From contig DFHP01000205.1 in NCBI GenBank assembly GCA_002371335.1, positions 52,032-58,197 on the forward strand: a DNA stretch of 6,166 bases. Direction: 5' to 3'. The notes under the pieces were generated by a model, which did not search any database, was not told the DNA's origin, and saw only the letters and a list, made by a program, of their open reading frames with translations. Position numbers and translations under genes: made by a program. The first letter of the stretch is position 1. Every line of letters starts with the position of its first letter. Below, piece by piece: positions 5,386 to 6,166 of the stretch. This DNA comes from Eubacterium sp. UBA3720 (GTDB taxonomy: Bacteria > Bacillota > Clostridia > Lachnospirales > Lachnospiraceae).

Positions 5386-6166
5386 TCAACGGAAATAATC
5401 AAGTTTCTGCTCGATCTTCGTAAACAATACAGTCAGCAGTCCGCTGAAGATCAGATAGAACGCGCCTGTATAGAAGAGCGGCCAGATGATACCCGCGCTC
5501 TTGATAAACGCCTGTCCGTTCCATATGATCTCGTAAACTGCGATTATCCTTGCAAGAGATGTATCTTTTACGAGTGTGATGACCTCGTTTGAAATAGGCG
5601 GTATGATCTTTTTGATTACCTGCAGGAGAATGATCTCCTTAAAGATCTGGGCTTTTGTCAGGCCTAATACCTGACCTGCCTCGTACTGTCCCAGCGGTAT
5701 GGATTGAATGCCGCCGCGGTATATCTCTGAGAAGTAACATGCATAGTTGATCACAAACGCAACGAGCGCGGCGATAAATCTGCCTCCGTCGCTGGTTCCC
5801 CAGATATTTCTTCCCATGATTATACCGGGACCATAGTAGATGATCAGCAGCTGCAGAAGCAGCGGCGTTCCCCGGATGATCCAGATGATAAATCTTATAG
5901 GATAATGAATGATCAGCTTTTTGCTCAGGGAACCAAAGCTGATCAGAAGTCCTAACGGCAGCGCGAAAAGCAGAGTCAGGATAAACAGCTTAAAAGTGCC
6001 AAGGAAGCCTTTGAGCAGTGAAAGCGTGACCGATGCGAAGGTCGCCTCTTTTTTATCCGCAAGGGCTTCCCCGCCCTCAGCCTTGGCATTATTGGACGTC
6101 TGGTTTGTAAGAGCCTCCTGGATGCCGTATTCCTTCGCTATTTTCTGCATGCTTCCGTCTTCATAG
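5386..6166 (-). CDS. Polar amino acid ABC transporter, binding-protein/permease fusion, C-terminal part
   Basis: This is the membrane subunit of the transporter, truncated at its 5' end by the window edge; 259 residues are visible. The frame stays open upstream of the ATG at 6150 and adds YEDGS, so the start reads YEDGSMQKIAKEYG, which resembles the last helix of amino-acid-binding proteins. A hydrophilic linker (about 17-38, counting from the Met at 6150) leads to hydrophobic segments near 50-73, 80-92, 97-112, 125-142, 188-207 and 223-245. The EAA-type loop that docks onto the ATPase spans about 144-177 (YRGG, then EAGQVLGLTKAQIFKEI). I infer a fusion in which the binding domain is outside the cell and tethered to the channel, as in streptococcal GlnP. 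The substrate is not determinable here. A separate permease starting at the Met at 6150 is less likely, because that residue lies inside binding-protein-like sequence. Confidence 0.9.
   Translation of the reverse strand, partial: YEDGSMQKIAKEYGIQEALTNQTSNNAKAEGGEALADKKEATFASVTLSLLKGFLGTFKLFILTLLFALPLGLLISFGSLSKKLIIHYPIRFIIWIIRGTPLLLQLLIIYYGPGIIMGRNIWGTSDGGRFIAALVAFVINYACYFSEIYRGGIQSIPLGQYEAGQVLGLTKAQIFKEIILLQVIKKIIPPISNEVITLVKDTSLARIIAVYEIIWNGQAFIKSAGIIWPLFYTGAFYLIFSGLLTVLFTKIEQKLDYFR

Noticed and set aside
5369..5389. TTG start for the ATP-binding protein, overlapping the permease stop
   Set aside because: No ribosome binding site precedes the TTG, while a strong AGGGGGAG precedes the ATG at 5368, where family similarity also begins.
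6148..6150. ATG at 6150 as the true start of the permease
   Set aside because: The frame is open upstream and the surrounding residues look like the end of a binding-protein domain, so this Met is internal.

Overview
The window reads as ordinary chromosome of a Clostridia-type Firmicute, most likely Lachnospiraceae. The pointers are the style of the PurA and PurB sequences, an alpha2-type glycyl-tRNA synthetase, a substrate-binding-protein/permease fusion of the kind common in Gram-positive bacteria, strong AGGAGG-like ribosome binding sites, and moderate G+C. The family assignment rests on recalled protein sequences, not on a search. All six supported genes lie on the minus strand, so they are transcribed from high to low coordinates. 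No mobile element, CRISPR array, tRNA or rRNA was seen.

In order of transcription: (1) 6166-5386, the 3' part of a polar amino acid ABC transporter membrane protein. Its first visible residues look like the end of a periplasmic-binding-protein domain, so the gene is probably a binding-protein/permease fusion cut by the window edge. (2) 5368-4589, the cognate ATP-binding protein. (3) 4588-4350, an intergenic region with a bidirectional-looking hairpin, a near-consensus sigma-A promoter, and a 22-bp imperfect inverted repeat that overlaps the promoter -10 box and ends in a T tract. (4) 4349-2913, purB, adenylosuccinate lyase. (5) 2822-1542, purA, adenylosuccinate synthetase, with a small perfect hairpin just ahead of its Shine-Dalgarno. 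(6) 1540-800, an unrecognised lipoprotein that starts one base after the purA stop. (7) 672-1, the N-terminal half of glyS, running off the other edge.

Functionally, PurA makes adenylosuccinate from IMP, aspartate and GTP, and PurB cleaves it to AMP and fumarate, so the two genes encode the AMP branch of purine synthesis. PurB also acts at the SAICAR step upstream of IMP. The transporter genes form a separate operon that ends before purB. The lipoprotein is translationally coupled to purA by position only; nothing in its sequence ties it to purines. No terminator or clear promoter separates the lipoprotein gene from glyS, so glyS may be partly co-transcribed.

No new multi-gene system was found. 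The most notable structure is the purB control region, where the promoter sits inside the left arm of what looks like a terminator stem. Read-through RNA from the transporter operon and RNA started at the purB promoter would therefore fold differently.
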